Source: Erwinia persicina NBRC 102418
GTDB taxonomy: Bacteria; Pseudomonadota; Gammaproteobacteria; Enterobacterales; Enterobacteriaceae
Length of the DNA stretch: 64,000 bases
Direction of reading: 5' to 3'
Assembly (NCBI RefSeq): GCF_001571305.1
Contig: NZ_BCTN01000004.1
Span: 186,001-250,000 of the forward strand
Shown here: positions 31,282 to 41,097 of the stretch, in pieces
How the letters are laid out: every line of letters starts with the position of its first letter
Position numbering within the stretch: the stretch's first letter is position 1
The notes under the pieces: generated by a model
Database searches by the model: none
The model's input: only the letters and a program-made list of their open reading frames with translations
What the model was told of the DNA's origin: nothing
Translations under genes and position numbers: made by a program

Positions 31282-31460
31282 GGATGGCTCTCTTCGAGGG
31301 TTAAGGCACGGGCTTCCACCTCCAGCAGGACGGGAATGCCGTCACGAACCGGGTAAGCCAGCCCATCCGGTTTGCAGATTAACTCCTGCTGATCTTTGTT
31401 GTAATACAGTTTGCCGTGACATACCGGGCAGGCAACGATTTCAAGTAAACGATGATCCAT
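31278..31460 (-). CDS. ycaR: UPF0434/Trm112-like small protein YcaR
   Basis: Sixty-residue protein of the Trm112-like UPF0434 family; its function in bacteria is not settled. [18 protein letters not shown] carries a CPVC pair, and a further Cys lies in QELICKPDG, so a metal site is possible but incomplete. The start at 31460 equals the E. coli start; an in-frame start ten codons upstream (31490) lacks homology. It overlaps kdsB by 4 nt and follows ycaQ. Confidence 0.9.
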   Translation of the reverse strand: MDHRLLEIVACPVCHGKLYYNKDQQELICKPDGLAYPVRDGIPVLLEVEARALTLEESHP

Positions 31461-31556
31461 GGTTCCTCCGCGATGAACCCAGTTTTGCAATGGGTTAAGA
31501 ATATCATAGCTGTACGGGCGCGGTTACCTGCACACCGCGAAAAAATGCCCTGGCGG

Positions 31557-32765
31557 CTATATTTCCCAACGCGCTGGCCAGCAGGCCGCCATGGCGGCGG
31601 GGAGTTTATTGACCTCGATCATTTCTGCGCCCTGCCAGCGGGCAAAACGTGTCAGAGCCAGCTTAATGTCGCCGACCATCTGCTGGCTGACGCGCGTGTT
31701 CGCCTCCAGCCAGATCGCATTGACCTGTAAGGTTTTCTCTTTACGCAACATGCGCGCATCCAGCCGGCCTTTCAGCGCACCGCGATGCAAAAGGGGCAGG
31801 ACAAAATAGCCGTACTGCCGCTTTGCCTCTGGCGTATAACACTCCAGGCGATAGTCAAAACCAAACAGCTCCCGTGCGCGCTTGCGATCCCAGACCAGTG
31901 GATCAAAGGGCGACAGGATCGCCGTATGCGTGGCGGCCTGCGGCCTGGCAAGTTGCCCGAACAGGGAGTGATGGAGATACAGCGTGCCCAGGCTTTCGAC
32001 CTGCACTTCACGGACCGTGCCCTCTTCGCGCCAGCGTGCAAGAGCAACCGCCACGGGCGCGCGTTTCAGACGGTAATAATCTGCCAGCCAGGAGAGGCGG
32101 AAAATGCCCAGGCTGGCCGCACTATTGTCCAACATACGCTGGACGGCGTCCTCTTCCTTCAGAGCATGTTGTTGATCATCCCAGTCGGGCAATATCCGCT
32201 CGCGCAGGTCGTAAACGCGCTGGAAATTGCGCCGTTCACTGATCATCAGTTCACCGGCCGTAAATAAATTTTCCAGGTGCCGCTTATGCGGCTTCCATGC
32301 CCACCAGCCGGGCTTCTGGCCTGGGGGGGCGGTAAAGTCAGCAGAACGGACAGGGCCGTTTTCGCTGATATGGGCCAGCAAATCGCCGATCTCCTGCTGA
32401 TGCTGATCCCGCCATGCCTGACTGAACTTCCAGCCCAGCGCAGACGGGTTAAGCATGCGATGACGCAGCAACCCGTAATCGGCAACCGGAATAAAGCAGG
32501 CTTCGTGCGCCCAGTACTCAAACAGTTTTTTTTCCGCCAGGGCCTGATCAAGCCAGATCGGGGGGTACTCACCCAGCCGGCTGAACAGCACCAGGTAAGG
32601 GCTGCGTGCCACTACGTGGATGGTATCGATCTGCAACAACGCCATTCGTCGCACGGCAGCCAGCAGGTCGTCAAAGCAGGCTTTACGTTTAGGTGGGCGC
32701 AGCAGTCCCTGCGCCGCCAGCTGTAGCTGACGGGCCTGAACAAGAGAAAGTTTTTCCGCCGTCAT
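31557..32765 (-). CDS. ycaQ: interstrand-crosslink DNA glycosylase YcaQ
   Basis: HTH_42-family DNA glycosylase that in E. coli unhooks interstrand crosslinks formed by nitrogen mustards. The catalytic QxD motif is Q45-I-D47 in MALLQIDTIHVVARSPYLVLFSR. Other conserved blocks are YWAHEACFIP, RRNFQRVYDL, LSPFDPLVWDRKRARELF and KRQYGYFVLPLLHRG. The start at 32765 gives 402 residues; an ATG ten codons upstream is less likely by homology. It lies between lpxK and ycaR, with a gap of about 100 nt to ycaR. Confidence 0.92.
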   Translation of the reverse strand: MTAEKLSLVQARQLQLAAQGLLRPPKRKACFDDLLAAVRRMALLQIDTIHVVARSPYLVLFSRLGEYPPIWLDQALAEKKLFEYWAHEACFIPVADYGLLRHRMLNPSALGWKFSQAWRDQHQQEIGDLLAHISENGPVRSADFTAPPGQKPGWWAWKPHKRHLENLFTAGELMISERRNFQRVYDLRERILPDWDDQQHALKEEDAVQRMLDNSAASLGIFRLSWLADYYRLKRAPVAVALARWREEGTVREVQVESLGTLYLHHSLFGQLARPQAATHTAILSPFDPLVWDRKRARELFGFDYRLECYTPEAKRQYGYFVLPLLHRGALKGRLDARMLRKEKTLQVNAIWLEANTRVSQQMVGDIKLALTRFARWQGAEMIEVNKLPAAMAACWPARWEI

Positions 32766-32826
32766 ATGGCCATCCCTAAAAATCAGATGGCTCAAGTGTA
32801 GCGTCTGTCAGACAGGCAGGCAGAAA

Positions 32827-33807
32827 TTATCGGGGAATTAATGCACTGATTTTGTTAAGCAACACGCTGGACTGTTCAGAGGGAAGCACCGCATCAACCG
32901 GTAAATACCACCAGTCAGCACAGGCAAATGCCCTGACTTTTACCGCATCTTTTTCGGTCATCACCAGGGTCTGACCCGGCAATATCAGGGCATTCAGCGT
33001 GTCCGCGGTGTAATTCTGATGGTCAGCAAAAACCACCTCTTTCTCGATTCTCACACCCTGCTGACGCAGCGTATTGAAAAACCGCGGCGGATGACCGATG
33101 CCCGCCATGGCAACAACATTGTTCAGCTCACCCACTTCACGTCGCTCACCGGAAAGCAGGTTCACTGCCAGACCCGGCGCCAGACGCATCGCCAGCTCTC
33201 CCTGCTGCGCCGTGCCACCATTAGCGATCACGGCGCTGACATTTTTCAGACGGGTAGCACGCTCCCGCATCGGGCCCGCAGGCAGCCACCAGCCATTGCC
33301 AAAACGTCGTTCACCGTCCACGACGACAATTTCAATATCACGATCCAGTGCATAATGCTGCAGACCATCATCAGTAATGATGACATCAATATCTTCGCTG
33401 TTAACCAGCGCTTCAACAGCCTGGCGTCGTTGCGGCGCCACGGCGACTGCCGCGCCGGTGCGCTGATAAATCAGTACCGGCTCGTCACCCGCTTCGCGGG
33501 TGGTAACGTCTGGGCCCAGCACCAGCGGATAGCGTTCGGCTTTACCCCCGTAGCCCCGCGACACCACACCCACGCGAAATCCACGCTGCTGCAGTGCCTG
33601 CACCAGCCAGATTACCACCGGTGTTTTACCATTCCCTCCGGCGGTGAGATTACCCACAATCACCACAGGAACCGGTGCACGCCACACCTTGCGCCAGCCG
33701 CAACGGTAGCTCAGACGCAGCAGGTTACTGACCAGCCCATAGAGCAGACTGAAAGGCAGTAACAGGAGATACAGCGCCGAGCGACCGCTCCAGATGCGTT
33801 CAATCAT
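32827..33807 (-). CDS. lpxK: tetraacyldisaccharide 4'-kinase
   Basis: Phosphorylates the 4' position of the lipid A disaccharide at the inner-membrane face. The amphipathic N-terminus ([21 protein letters not shown]) is followed by the P-loop [13 protein letters not shown] (about residues 51-63) and the [17 protein letters not shown] Walker-B-like segment. It has 326 residues. The ATG overlaps the msbA stop by 4 nt; coupling of kinase and flippase is usual in this family. Confidence 0.97.
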   Translation of the reverse strand: MIERIWSGRSALYLLLLPFSLLYGLVSNLLRLSYRCGWRKVWRAPVPVVIVGNLTAGGNGKTPVVIWLVQALQQRGFRVGVVSRGYGGKAERYPLVLGPDVTTREAGDEPVLIYQRTGAAVAVAPQRRQAVEALVNSEDIDVIITDDGLQHYALDRDIEIVVVDGERRFGNGWWLPAGPMRERATRLKNVSAVIANGGTAQQGELAMRLAPGLAVNLLSGERREVGELNNVVAMAGIGHPPRFFNTLRQQGVRIEKEVVFADHQNYTADTLNALILPGQTLVMTEKDAVKVRAFACADWWYLPVDAVLPSEQSSVLLNKISALIPR

Positions 33808-35552
33808 TGGCCAAATTGCATCTTATGCAGTTGCGCATAGACGCCACGCTCGGCCAGTAGCATTTCATGACTGCCGCGCTCAACGATCTGGCCATCTTCA
33901 ACCACCACAATCTCATCAGCCTTTTCAATGGTGGAAAGACGGTGCGCGATCACCAGGGAGGTGCGGTTCTTTTGCAGCTCATCCAGCGCAGACTGAATGG
34001 CACGCTCAGATTCGGTATCCAGTGCGGAAGTCGCTTCATCCAGGATCAGAATGGGGCTGTCACGTAGCAGGGCGCGGGCGATAGCGATACGCTGACGCTG
34101 CCCCCCAGAGAGCAGCACACCATTTTCACCGATCATGGTATCCAGGCCATTTTCCATCTTATTAATAAAGTCCATGGCATGAGCCATTGTTGCGGCTTTT
34201 TCCACTTCTTCCCGGCTGTATTGTTCATGGCGGGCATAAGCAATGTTGTTGGCGATAGTATCGTTAAACAGGTGCACATTCTGCGATACCAGCGCCACCT
34301 GACTACGCAGAGACGCCAGCGTATATTCGCGCAGGTCGTGACCATCCATCAGGATGTTTCCCTGCTGAATGTCGTAAAAACGCGTCAGTAAACTCGCCAG
34401 GGTTGATTTACCCGACCCCGATCGCCCAACCAGCGCCACAGTTTTACCCGCAGGAATGGCCAGATTAATGTTCTTCAGTGCAGGGATTTCGCGTCCAGGG
34501 TAAGTGAAAGTCACGTTACGGAATTCGATATCACCTTTGGCACGCTCGACCGTGCGCTTACCGGTATCCTCTTCCTGCTCACTGTCGAGGATGGAGAACA
34601 GCGTCTGACAGGCCGCCATGCCACGCTGGAACTGAGCATTGACATTGGTGAGTGACTTCAGCGGACGCATCAGGGCAATCATCGAGGAGAAGACCACGGT
34701 GATGGTCCCTGCGGTCAGGGTTTCCATCACGCTAGGGAAGCTGGCGGCGTACAGAACAAAAGCCAGCGCCAGTGAGGCGATGAGCTGAATAATCGGATCG
34801 GAGATGGATGACGCTGAAACCAGTTTCATGCCCTGCTGGCGCATGCGATTACTGACCACGTTAAAGCGTTTGCTCTCGATCTCCTGCCCACCAAAGATCA
34901 ACACTTCTTTATGCCCTTTCAGCATCTGTTCGGCGCTGGTTGTCACCTGCCCCATCGTGTTCTGCATATTTTTGCTGATATTACGAAAGCGCTTAGAAAC
35001 AGTACGAATGGCGAATGACACAACGGGTGCCAGGACAATCAGGATAAGCGACAGCTGCCAGCTGTAGTAAAACATCAGGATGAACAGGCCAATAATAGAG
35101 GCACCTTCACGCACTACGGTCACCAGCGCACCGGAGGAAGAGGAGGCCACCTGCTCAGAATCATAAGTAATGCGCGACAGCAGCGTACCGGTCGATTGCT
35201 GGTCAAAAAAGGCGACCGGCATGCCCATCATGTGGCTGAACAGGCGACGGCGCATACCCATCACCACATTACCAGACACCCATGAGATACAGTAACTGGA
35301 CACATAGCTGGTCACGCCGCGAACCAGCATCAGCCCCATAACCGCCAGTGGCATCCACAGGAGAACTGCATTATTCGCTTTGCCAAAACCATCATCGAGT
35401 AAAGGCTTCAGCAGTGACAGCATGAGTGTATCGCCTGCCGCATTCAGAACCAATGCGATGGCTGCCACAATCAATCCCGCCTTGTATGGCACAATCATGG
35501 GCCAGAGTCGACGGAATGTCTGCCAGGTGGAGAGATCTTTATCCAGATGCAT
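33804..35552 (-). CDS. msbA: lipid A export ATP-binding/permease MsbA
   Basis: Homodimeric ABC exporter that flips core-lipid A across the inner membrane. An N-terminal six-helix transmembrane domain (about residues 15-320) is fused to a nucleotide-binding domain with Walker [25 protein letters not shown] and [11 protein letters not shown]. It has 582 residues, the E. coli length. It starts about 35 nt after ycaI on the same strand and overlaps lpxK at its 3' end. Confidence 0.98.
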   Translation of the reverse strand: MHLDKDLSTWQTFRRLWPMIVPYKAGLIVAAIALVLNAAGDTLMLSLLKPLLDDGFGKANNAVLLWMPLAVMGLMLVRGVTSYVSSYCISWVSGNVVMGMRRRLFSHMMGMPVAFFDQQSTGTLLSRITYDSEQVASSSSGALVTVVREGASIIGLFILMFYYSWQLSLILIVLAPVVSFAIRTVSKRFRNISKNMQNTMGQVTTSAEQMLKGHKEVLIFGGQEIESKRFNVVSNRMRQQGMKLVSASSISDPIIQLIASLALAFVLYAASFPSVMETLTAGTITVVFSSMIALMRPLKSLTNVNAQFQRGMAACQTLFSILDSEQEEDTGKRTVERAKGDIEFRNVTFTYPGREIPALKNINLAIPAGKTVALVGRSGSGKSTLASLLTRFYDIQQGNILMDGHDLREYTLASLRSQVALVSQNVHLFNDTIANNIAYARHEQYSREEVEKAATMAHAMDFINKMENGLDTMIGENGVLLSGGQRQRIAIARALLRDSPILILDEATSALDTESERAIQSALDELQKNRTSLVIAHRLSTIEKADEIVVVEDGQIVERGSHEMLLAERGVYAQLHKMQFGQ

Positions 35553-35587
35553 TATTTAACCAGCGTTGAATGAAATAGCCGCTTATT

Positions 35588-37852
35588 CTACCTGGAATAC
35601 CTGACTACGCCAAACCACTGATGATACCAACGGTTCATTATTTGTTCTCTTAACCCTTTTAATTGCCAGTTATCACGAAAAAAATGAGCACTCAACTGGC
35701 CGGAAAGCGCTGTATCACGCCATTCCACATTATATTCAGCATAGCGTTGAATAATTTGCCTGGCGGGCAAACGCCAGGCACTGTAACGCGCTGCAGAGGC
35801 GATTGCTGCTGATGCAGAAACGGCACGCAGGAAGGGCGGTGATGAGGAGGTTCTGCTTCCGTGATGCGGCACCTGGAGTAAATCAGCCCGCAGGGTGGCA
35901 CGTTGTTCAGCGACCAGCCTTAACTCTGCCGGTGCCTCAATATCACCGGTAAGCAGCACACGCCATTTTCCATCGGTAACGGCTACCACACAGGACTGAT
36001 TATTTCCTTCCCGCACTTCTCCCTGTGGTGGCCAGAGCACCTGAAACTGGAGGTCCTGCCAGCGCCAGTTCACGCCTTTACGGCAGGGTAAGTGGCCGGA
36101 ACGTGCAAGAGCGCTTCTCACTGTGGCTGCGGGAAACGCTGCCTGTACACTTTGAAGACCGCCGATATGGTCAAGATGACCGTGGCTGAGAATAATACCG
36201 GTTACGTTTAACCCCTGCCAGGCAAGCCAGGGCAGGATCTGACTGCGGGCAAAATCGCCTCCAGGCCAGCGATTTCCGGTGTCGTACAGCATGGCTTCAC
36301 CGTGGCGGGAGATCACGACGGCCAGCCCGTGTCCGACGTCCAGCATGTCAACACGCCAGCGCGGCAGAGAGGCCACATCGCGCCAGCTGCACAGCACCAG
36401 AACAGCGCTCAACAGAGTGACGGGCGAAGTTCGCCACCAGCCGAAACGGAGGGTTAACAGCACCAGCCAGCATAACAGGCTGACTGCAGCCATCGTCCGG
36501 TCAAGTGGGAACCAGCCACGCGGGAGATGCTGGAGAGGGATAAACACCAGCGCGAGGGAACGGTCCACCCACTCCCACAATACCAGGTTAATCACAGGCA
36601 CTGGATTCACTAACGTTGCCACCAGGATCAGAGGAACAGTAATGCAGGAAATCAGCGGTACAGCCCACAGGTTAGCCACCAGAGCACTTACGCTGATACC
36701 ATGAAACAGCACCGTCTGAAGCGGCATCAGCAGTAACAACATCCCTGCCTGAAGATGCAACAGCCGCAGCAGCAGCCAGCGTTTACGCCGCGAAAAACGG
36801 GAAGGAAGAGGAAAAAAATGATACCAGAGCAACAGGCCAGCCACTGCCAGTGCTGAAAGCCACAGACTGTCGGAGAGCACGCTCAGTGGATCAAAAAAGA
36901 GAATGATACCGATACACACCGCCCATACCTGCCCCCCCTGACAGTTCATTCCACGCAGGCGAAGCACGCTCCAGACCAGTAAGGCTAAAATAGCCCGAAG
37001 CGCAGGCGGGTTTCCTCCAGAAAGCCAGCAATACAACAGCGCTACCAGCAATCCGCTGTACATTGGCAGACGATAGCCAATACACCAGGCCGGGAAAGTA
37101 AACTGTATCATGCGTGCCAGCAGCCAGCCGAAACTGGCAGCGAGAGCGATATGCATGCCGGAGATTGCCACCAGGTGCGCTGTACCAGTTTCGCGCAGCA
37201 GCTGATTTGTTTCGCGATCGACCTGCGATCTGTCGCCGAAAGCCAGCGCAGAAATTAACGCCTGCCGGCTTAAATTCGCCGTGTTTTTTTTCATGGCCCC
37301 CGTTACTTTGTCACGCAGGCTACAGGTGGCATCCGTGACCACGGCTGACACCACCCTTCCGGTCAGAGGGGTATGGTTCGCCAGGGCATAACGCTGACGA
37401 TCAAATCCCCCTTCATTAAGTTGCGCGTGAACCGGACGCAGCGCTAGTTGCATCTGCCAGCGTTGTCCGGCACAAAAAGCGGTCGCCTGCGGCTGAACCC
37501 TTAAACTGGCGTAGAGAGGTGGAAACAGGATCCGGCCCTGAAAACGCAGCAGGCGTGCTCTGATTGTTTTGCCGTCAGGTTGGACGGCCTCCACTCTTAT
37601 ATCTGTCTTAACCCTCGCCTGTGTAAGCTGTTCAGTCTGCGTCAGCATAGTACGCCCGGCGCTGGCGGCGGCGATAAAAAACACCAAAATCAGCGCGATA
37701 TGCCTGGCAACACGCCGGCCCGACAGAGCCAGTAACAGAGCGAAGCACAGCACAAGAACGCTGCATACAGCGCCTGGCAGCCGGGGCAAAAAGCTGAGCG
37801 GCAGCGTTGCCGCTATTACACTCCATGCCAGCCTGTTGACCGTCAAAAACAT
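35588..37852 (-). CDS. ycaI: ComEC/Rec2 family membrane protein YcaI
   Basis: Homologue of the DNA-uptake channel ComEC/Rec2. Its role in non-competent enterobacteria is unclear, although E. coli rec2 has been linked to DNA use and uptake. It has N-terminal hydrophobic segments, a ComEC 'competence' domain with many transmembrane helices (AHLVAISGMHIALAASFGWLLARM) and a C-terminal metallo-beta-lactamase-like domain (DVGHGLAVVI, LSHGHLDHIGGL, LQVPHHGSRTSSS). The start at 37852 has GGGAGG upstream and yields 754 residues, as E. coli; an in-frame codon at 37936 is rejected. No frameshift is seen. Confidence 0.92.
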   Translation of the reverse strand: MFLTVNRLAWSVIAATLPLSFLPRLPGAVCSVLVLCFALLLALSGRRVARHIALILVFFIAAASAGRTMLTQTEQLTQARVKTDIRVEAVQPDGKTIRARLLRFQGRILFPPLYASLRVQPQATAFCAGQRWQMQLALRPVHAQLNEGGFDRQRYALANHTPLTGRVVSAVVTDATCSLRDKVTGAMKKNTANLSRQALISALAFGDRSQVDRETNQLLRETGTAHLVAISGMHIALAASFGWLLARMIQFTFPAWCIGYRLPMYSGLLVALLYCWLSGGNPPALRAILALLVWSVLRLRGMNCQGGQVWAVCIGIILFFDPLSVLSDSLWLSALAVAGLLLWYHFFPLPSRFSRRKRWLLLRLLHLQAGMLLLLMPLQTVLFHGISVSALVANLWAVPLISCITVPLILVATLVNPVPVINLVLWEWVDRSLALVFIPLQHLPRGWFPLDRTMAAVSLLCWLVLLTLRFGWWRTSPVTLLSAVLVLCSWRDVASLPRWRVDMLDVGHGLAVVISRHGEAMLYDTGNRWPGGDFARSQILPWLAWQGLNVTGIILSHGHLDHIGGLQSVQAAFPAATVRSALARSGHLPCRKGVNWRWQDLQFQVLWPPQGEVREGNNQSCVVAVTDGKWRVLLTGDIEAPAELRLVAEQRATLRADLLQVPHHGSRTSSSPPFLRAVSASAAIASAARYSAWRLPARQIIQRYAEYNVEWRDTALSGQLSAHFFRDNWQLKGLREQIMNRWYHQWFGVVRYSR

Positions 37853-38012
37853 CGCACCTCCCTGTTCTGATACCGCCAGTGTGCAGCAATCAGGATCAGG
37901 GTTCAGGTGGCGCGGAAAGGATTGGGATAATGCCACACAAACTATTGCTGGCGTTGCAACCTGCCAGCATTATTTTGCGTGACATCCCCCATCAGGACGA
38001 CTTTTTTCAGAC

Positions 38013-38040
38013 AAAAAAAAACGACACCGGAGTGTCGCTT
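38013..38040 (-). terminator. ihfB terminator
   Basis: Minus-strand CGACAC / GTGTCG stem with a 4-nt loop, followed by a run of eight or more T. It is 30 nt after the ihfB stop and before ycaI. Confidence 0.9.
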
Positions 38041-38068
38041 TATCGATTCATCGCCATACCCTGAGGTA

Positions 38069-38356
38069 TTAACCGCCGTAAATATTGGCGCGATCGCGCA
38101 GTTCTTTACCTGGCTTGAAGTGTGGAACGTATTTACCTTCCAACTCAACCTTGTCGCCCGTTTTCGGGTTACGCCCGGTACGAGGTGCACGATAATGCAA
38201 AGAGAAGCTGCCAAATCCCCGGATTTCGATACGCTCGCCGTCTGACAACGTCGTTGCCATATGTTCGAGCATCTCTTTTACCGCATCCTCAACGACTTTC
38301 GCCGGAATATGAGAGTGCTGGCCGGCAAGTCTTTCAATCAGTTCTGACTTGGTCAT
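38069..38356 (-). CDS. ihfB: integration host factor subunit beta
   Basis: DNA-bending nucleoid protein, partner of IhfA, acting in replication, recombination and transcription. It has 95 residues. The DNABII fold carries [21 protein letters not shown], the beta-arm with the DNA-intercalating proline, and a C-terminal [12 protein letters not shown]. It lies downstream of rpsA, with an 80-nt gap that contains a U-tract-less hairpin. Expected promoters within or after rpsA are not identified here. Confidence 0.98.
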   Translation of the reverse strand: MTKSELIERLAGQHSHIPAKVVEDAVKEMLEHMATTLSDGERIEIRGFGSFSLHYRAPRTGRNPKTGDKVELEGKYVPHFKPGKELRDRANIYGG

Positions 38357-38407
38357 GTAACCTCCGGTTTATCCCTGTTAGGAAAAGTTCTGACAGTAAC
38401 GACGGTA

Positions 38408-38429
38408 CAGGGCAGCTTACGCTGCCCTG
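38408..38429 (-). other. GNRA-loop hairpin between rpsA and ihfB
   Basis: Perfect 9-bp stem CAGGGCAGC / GCTGCCCTG. On the transcribed strand the loop is GTAA, a GNRA tetraloop. No U-tract follows, so it is more likely a stabilising, processing or attenuating element than a simple terminator. Confidence 0.5.
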
Positions 38430-38436
38430 AGAGCGA

Positions 38437-40113
38437 TTACTCGCCTTTAGCTGCTTTGAAAGCTTCAGCCATTGCGCTAGAGAAGTTGCCTTCTTCCGGT
38501 TTAGTCGTATTAACCGTGTTGATAGCTTCTTTCTCGTCAGCCTGGTCTTTCGCACGAACAGACAGGCTCACAACGCGGTTTTTACGGTCTACACCGGTGA
38601 ACTTAGCTTCAACATCGTCGCCAACGTTCAGAACCAGAGTAGCGTCTTCTACGCGGTCCAGCGATGCTTCAGAAGCACGCAGGTAGCCTTCAACGCCGTC
38701 TGCCAATTCAACTGTAGCACCTTTAGCGTCAACTGCAGTCACTTTACCGTTAACAATGGCACCTTTCTTGTTCAGAGAGATGTAGTTGTTGAACGGATCT
38801 TCTGCCAGCTGCTTAACGCCCAGGGAGATGCGCTCGCGCTCTGCGTCAACCTGCAGAACCACAGCAGCGATTTCGTCGCCTTTCTTGTATTCACGAACTG
38901 CTTCTTCTCCGGTCGCGTTCCAGGAGATGTCAGACAGGTGAACCAGGCCGTCGATGCCGCCGTCCAGGCCGATGAAGATACCGAAGTCAGTGATAGACTT
39001 GATTTTACCTTCAACACGGTCGCCCTTGTTGTGGGTTTCTGCGAACTGCTGCCATGGGTTGTTTTTGCACTGCTTCAGACCCAGGGAGATACGACGACGT
39101 TCTTCGTCGATGTCCAGAACCATAACTTCAACAACATCACCCACGTTAACAACTTTAGATGGGTGAATGTTTTTGTTGGTCCAGTCCATTTCAGAAACGT
39201 GTACCAGGCCTTCAACGCCTTCTTCGATTTCAACGAAGCAGCCGTAGTCGGTCAGGTTGGTTACACGACCAGTCAGCTTGGTGCCTTCTGGGTAACGTTT
39301 CGCGATAGCAACCCATGGATCTTCGCCCAGCTGCTTCAGACCCAGAGAAACACGGGTACGCTCGCGGTCGAATTTCAGCACTTTAACAGTGATTTCATCG
39401 CCAACATTCACGATTTCGCTTGGATGCTTAACGCGCTTCCATGCCATATCTGTGATGTGCAGCAGGCCGTCAACGCCGCCCAGATCAACGAATGCACCGT
39501 AGTCAGTAAGGTTCTTAACGATACCTTTAACTTCCATGCCTTCCTGCAGGTTTTCCAGCAGCTGATCGCGCTCTGCGCTGTTTTCGGATTCGATTACCGC
39601 ACGACGTGAAACCACCACGTTGTTACGTTTCTGATCCAGCTTGATGACTTTGAACTCAAGCTCTTTACCTTCCAGGTGCAGCGTATCGCGCACTGGACGT
39701 ACATCTACCAGAGAACCTGGCAGGAATGCACGAATTCCGTTCAGCTCTACGGTGAAGCCGCCTTTCACTTTACCGTTGATAACACCGGTAACAGTTTCAG
39801 CTTCTTCGTAGGCTTTCTCCAGCGTGATCCATGCTTCGTGACGTTTAGCTTTTTCACGAGACAGCAGGGTTTCACCGAAGCCGTCTTCTACTGCATCCAG
39901 AGCAACGTCTACTTCGTCGCCAACCTGAATTTCCAGTTCGCCGGCTGCGTTCTTGAACTGCTCTGCAGGAATTGCAGACTCAGATTTCAGACCCGCATCA
40001 ACCAGAACGACGTCTTTGTCAATAGAGACAACAACGCCACGAACGATGGAACCCGGACGGGTTTCGATTGTTTTTAAGGATTCTTCAAATAGTTCAGCAA
40101 AAGATTCAGTCAT
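38437..40113 (-). CDS. rpsA: 30S ribosomal protein S1
   Basis: Large RNA-binding ribosomal protein needed for mRNA docking and initiation; it represses its own translation. Six S1/OB repeats follow one another. Repeats 3-6 are marked by variants of [26 protein letters not shown], [36 protein letters not shown] and [18 protein letters not shown]. It has 558 residues. Codon use is highly biased. It is preceded by a structured leader and cmk upstream, and followed by ihfB. Confidence 0.98.
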   Translation of the reverse strand: MTESFAELFEESLKTIETRPGSIVRGVVVSIDKDVVLVDAGLKSESAIPAEQFKNAAGELEIQVGDEVDVALDAVEDGFGETLLSREKAKRHEAWITLEKAYEEAETVTGVINGKVKGGFTVELNGIRAFLPGSLVDVRPVRDTLHLEGKELEFKVIKLDQKRNNVVVSRRAVIESENSAERDQLLENLQEGMEVKGIVKNLTDYGAFVDLGGVDGLLHITDMAWKRVKHPSEIVNVGDEITVKVLKFDRERTRVSLGLKQLGEDPWVAIAKRYPEGTKLTGRVTNLTDYGCFVEIEEGVEGLVHVSEMDWTNKNIHPSKVVNVGDVVEVMVLDIDEERRRISLGLKQCKNNPWQQFAETHNKGDRVEGKIKSITDFGIFIGLDGGIDGLVHLSDISWNATGEEAVREYKKGDEIAAVVLQVDAERERISLGVKQLAEDPFNNYISLNKKGAIVNGKVTAVDAKGATVELADGVEGYLRASEASLDRVEDATLVLNVGDDVEAKFTGVDRKNRVVSLSVRAKDQADEKEAINTVNTTKPEEGNFSSAMAEAFKAAKGE

Positions 40114-40225
40114 ATTGATAATCTTCAGGATTCTTCAATTTAACGTCCACCTGACATCCTGACGGGTGGGGTTGTTTCACATGCCCCATGACATCCATGT
40201 CACAGGGTTAGATAAATCGTTCTGT
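40114..40225 (-). promoter_or_regulatory. structured rpsA leader (S1 autocontrol)
   Basis: The rpsA leader has no strong AGGAGG ribosome site before the ATG. It shows two successive hairpins on the minus strand: TGACAT-GG-ATGTCA (40189-40202), and a CCACC / GGTGG stem (40147-40169) whose inner part carries AGGAT. Hairpins with exposed GGA and no strong Shine-Dalgarno are the hallmark of gammaproteobacterial rpsA leaders, to which S1 binds. The transcript start is not located. Confidence 0.6.
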
Positions 40226-40266
40226 GAGCAAGGGCTCATACAGAGGTCATTAAGCGTAGCTTATTT

Positions 40267-40950
40267 TTAAGCCAGCGTGAGTTTTTCCCGCGCATAATTT
40301 AACGCAACTTCAATCACCTCTTCAATCGACATCGTCGTTGAATCAAGGACTAAAGCATCATCTGCCGGCACCAGAGGTGCGATGGCACGATTGCGATCAC
40401 GCTCATCACGCTCTTTTATCTCAGATAAAAGGCGCTCAAAGTTAACACTAAAGCCCTTTTCCTGCAACTGTAGCATGCGGCGGTGGGCACGCTCTTCAGA
40501 ACTCGCATCGAGGAAAATTTTCACCGGTGCATCGGGGAAAACAACCGTTCCCATATCGCGGCCATCGGCAATCAAACCCGGGAAATCACGGAAAGCGCGC
40601 TGACGGCGCAATAAGGCTTCACGCACACGGGGGAAGGCTGCCACTTTCGACGCTGTATTACTGACATCCTGAGTGCGGATTTCACTGGAGACATCTTCTC
40701 CCTCAAGGATCACTTCCATCTCGCCGTTACTGGATACAAAACGAACATCAAGATGGGCAGCGATCGGCACCAGAGCTTCTTCTGAGGTGATATCCACCTG
40801 ATGATGCAGCGCAGCCAGCGCCAGAACGCGATAAATTGCGCCGGAATCCAACAGGTGCCACTGCAACGACTCGGCCATCGCTTTGCACAAAGTGCCTTTC
40901 CCTGCACCACTTGGGCCATCAATGGTGATCACTGGGGCTGTTGCCGTCAT
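40267..40950 (-). CDS. cmk: cytidylate kinase
   Basis: Phosphorylates CMP and dCMP for nucleotide recycling. The P-loop is GPSGAGKG at residues 12-19. The NMP-binding region [19 protein letters not shown] and the [29 protein letters not shown] segment are typical. It has 227 residues. It lies upstream of rpsA on the same strand, with 153 nt between, as in E. coli. Its own promoter is visible upstream. Confidence 0.97.
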   Translation of the reverse strand: MTATAPVITIDGPSGAGKGTLCKAMAESLQWHLLDSGAIYRVLALAALHHQVDITSEEALVPIAAHLDVRFVSSNGEMEVILEGEDVSSEIRTQDVSNTASKVAAFPRVREALLRRQRAFRDFPGLIADGRDMGTVVFPDAPVKIFLDASSEERAHRRMLQLQEKGFSVNFERLLSEIKERDERDRNRAIAPLVPADDALVLDSTTMSIEEVIEVALNYAREKLTLA

Positions 40951-41009
40951 GTCGTTCTCCTGTCGGTGGAATGCCGGGGCAACCCGTGCCCGGGCAAATA
41001 TCGACGCGC

Positions 41010-41037
41010 ATTATACCCTTCATGCATGAAGCTGCAA
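41010..41037 (-). promoter_or_regulatory. cmk promoter with palindrome in the spacer
   Basis: On the minus strand TATAAT (41010-41015) has TTGCAG 16 nt upstream (41032-41037). The spacer holds TTCATGCATGAA (41019-41030), a perfect 12-bp palindrome. The predicted start is about 50 nt before the cmk ATG. A dyad in the spacer could be an operator, but no regulator is known to me. Confidence 0.5.
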
Positions 41038-41097
41038 CTGCGTTGGTCGGTGTACCTTTGTGGCTGATTAACGGTACACATCCTCAAAGAGTGGCCG

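Noticed and set aside
38938-39609. 223-codon open frame on the plus strand
   Set aside because: Antisense to the repeated S1 domains of rpsA; arises from biased codon use.
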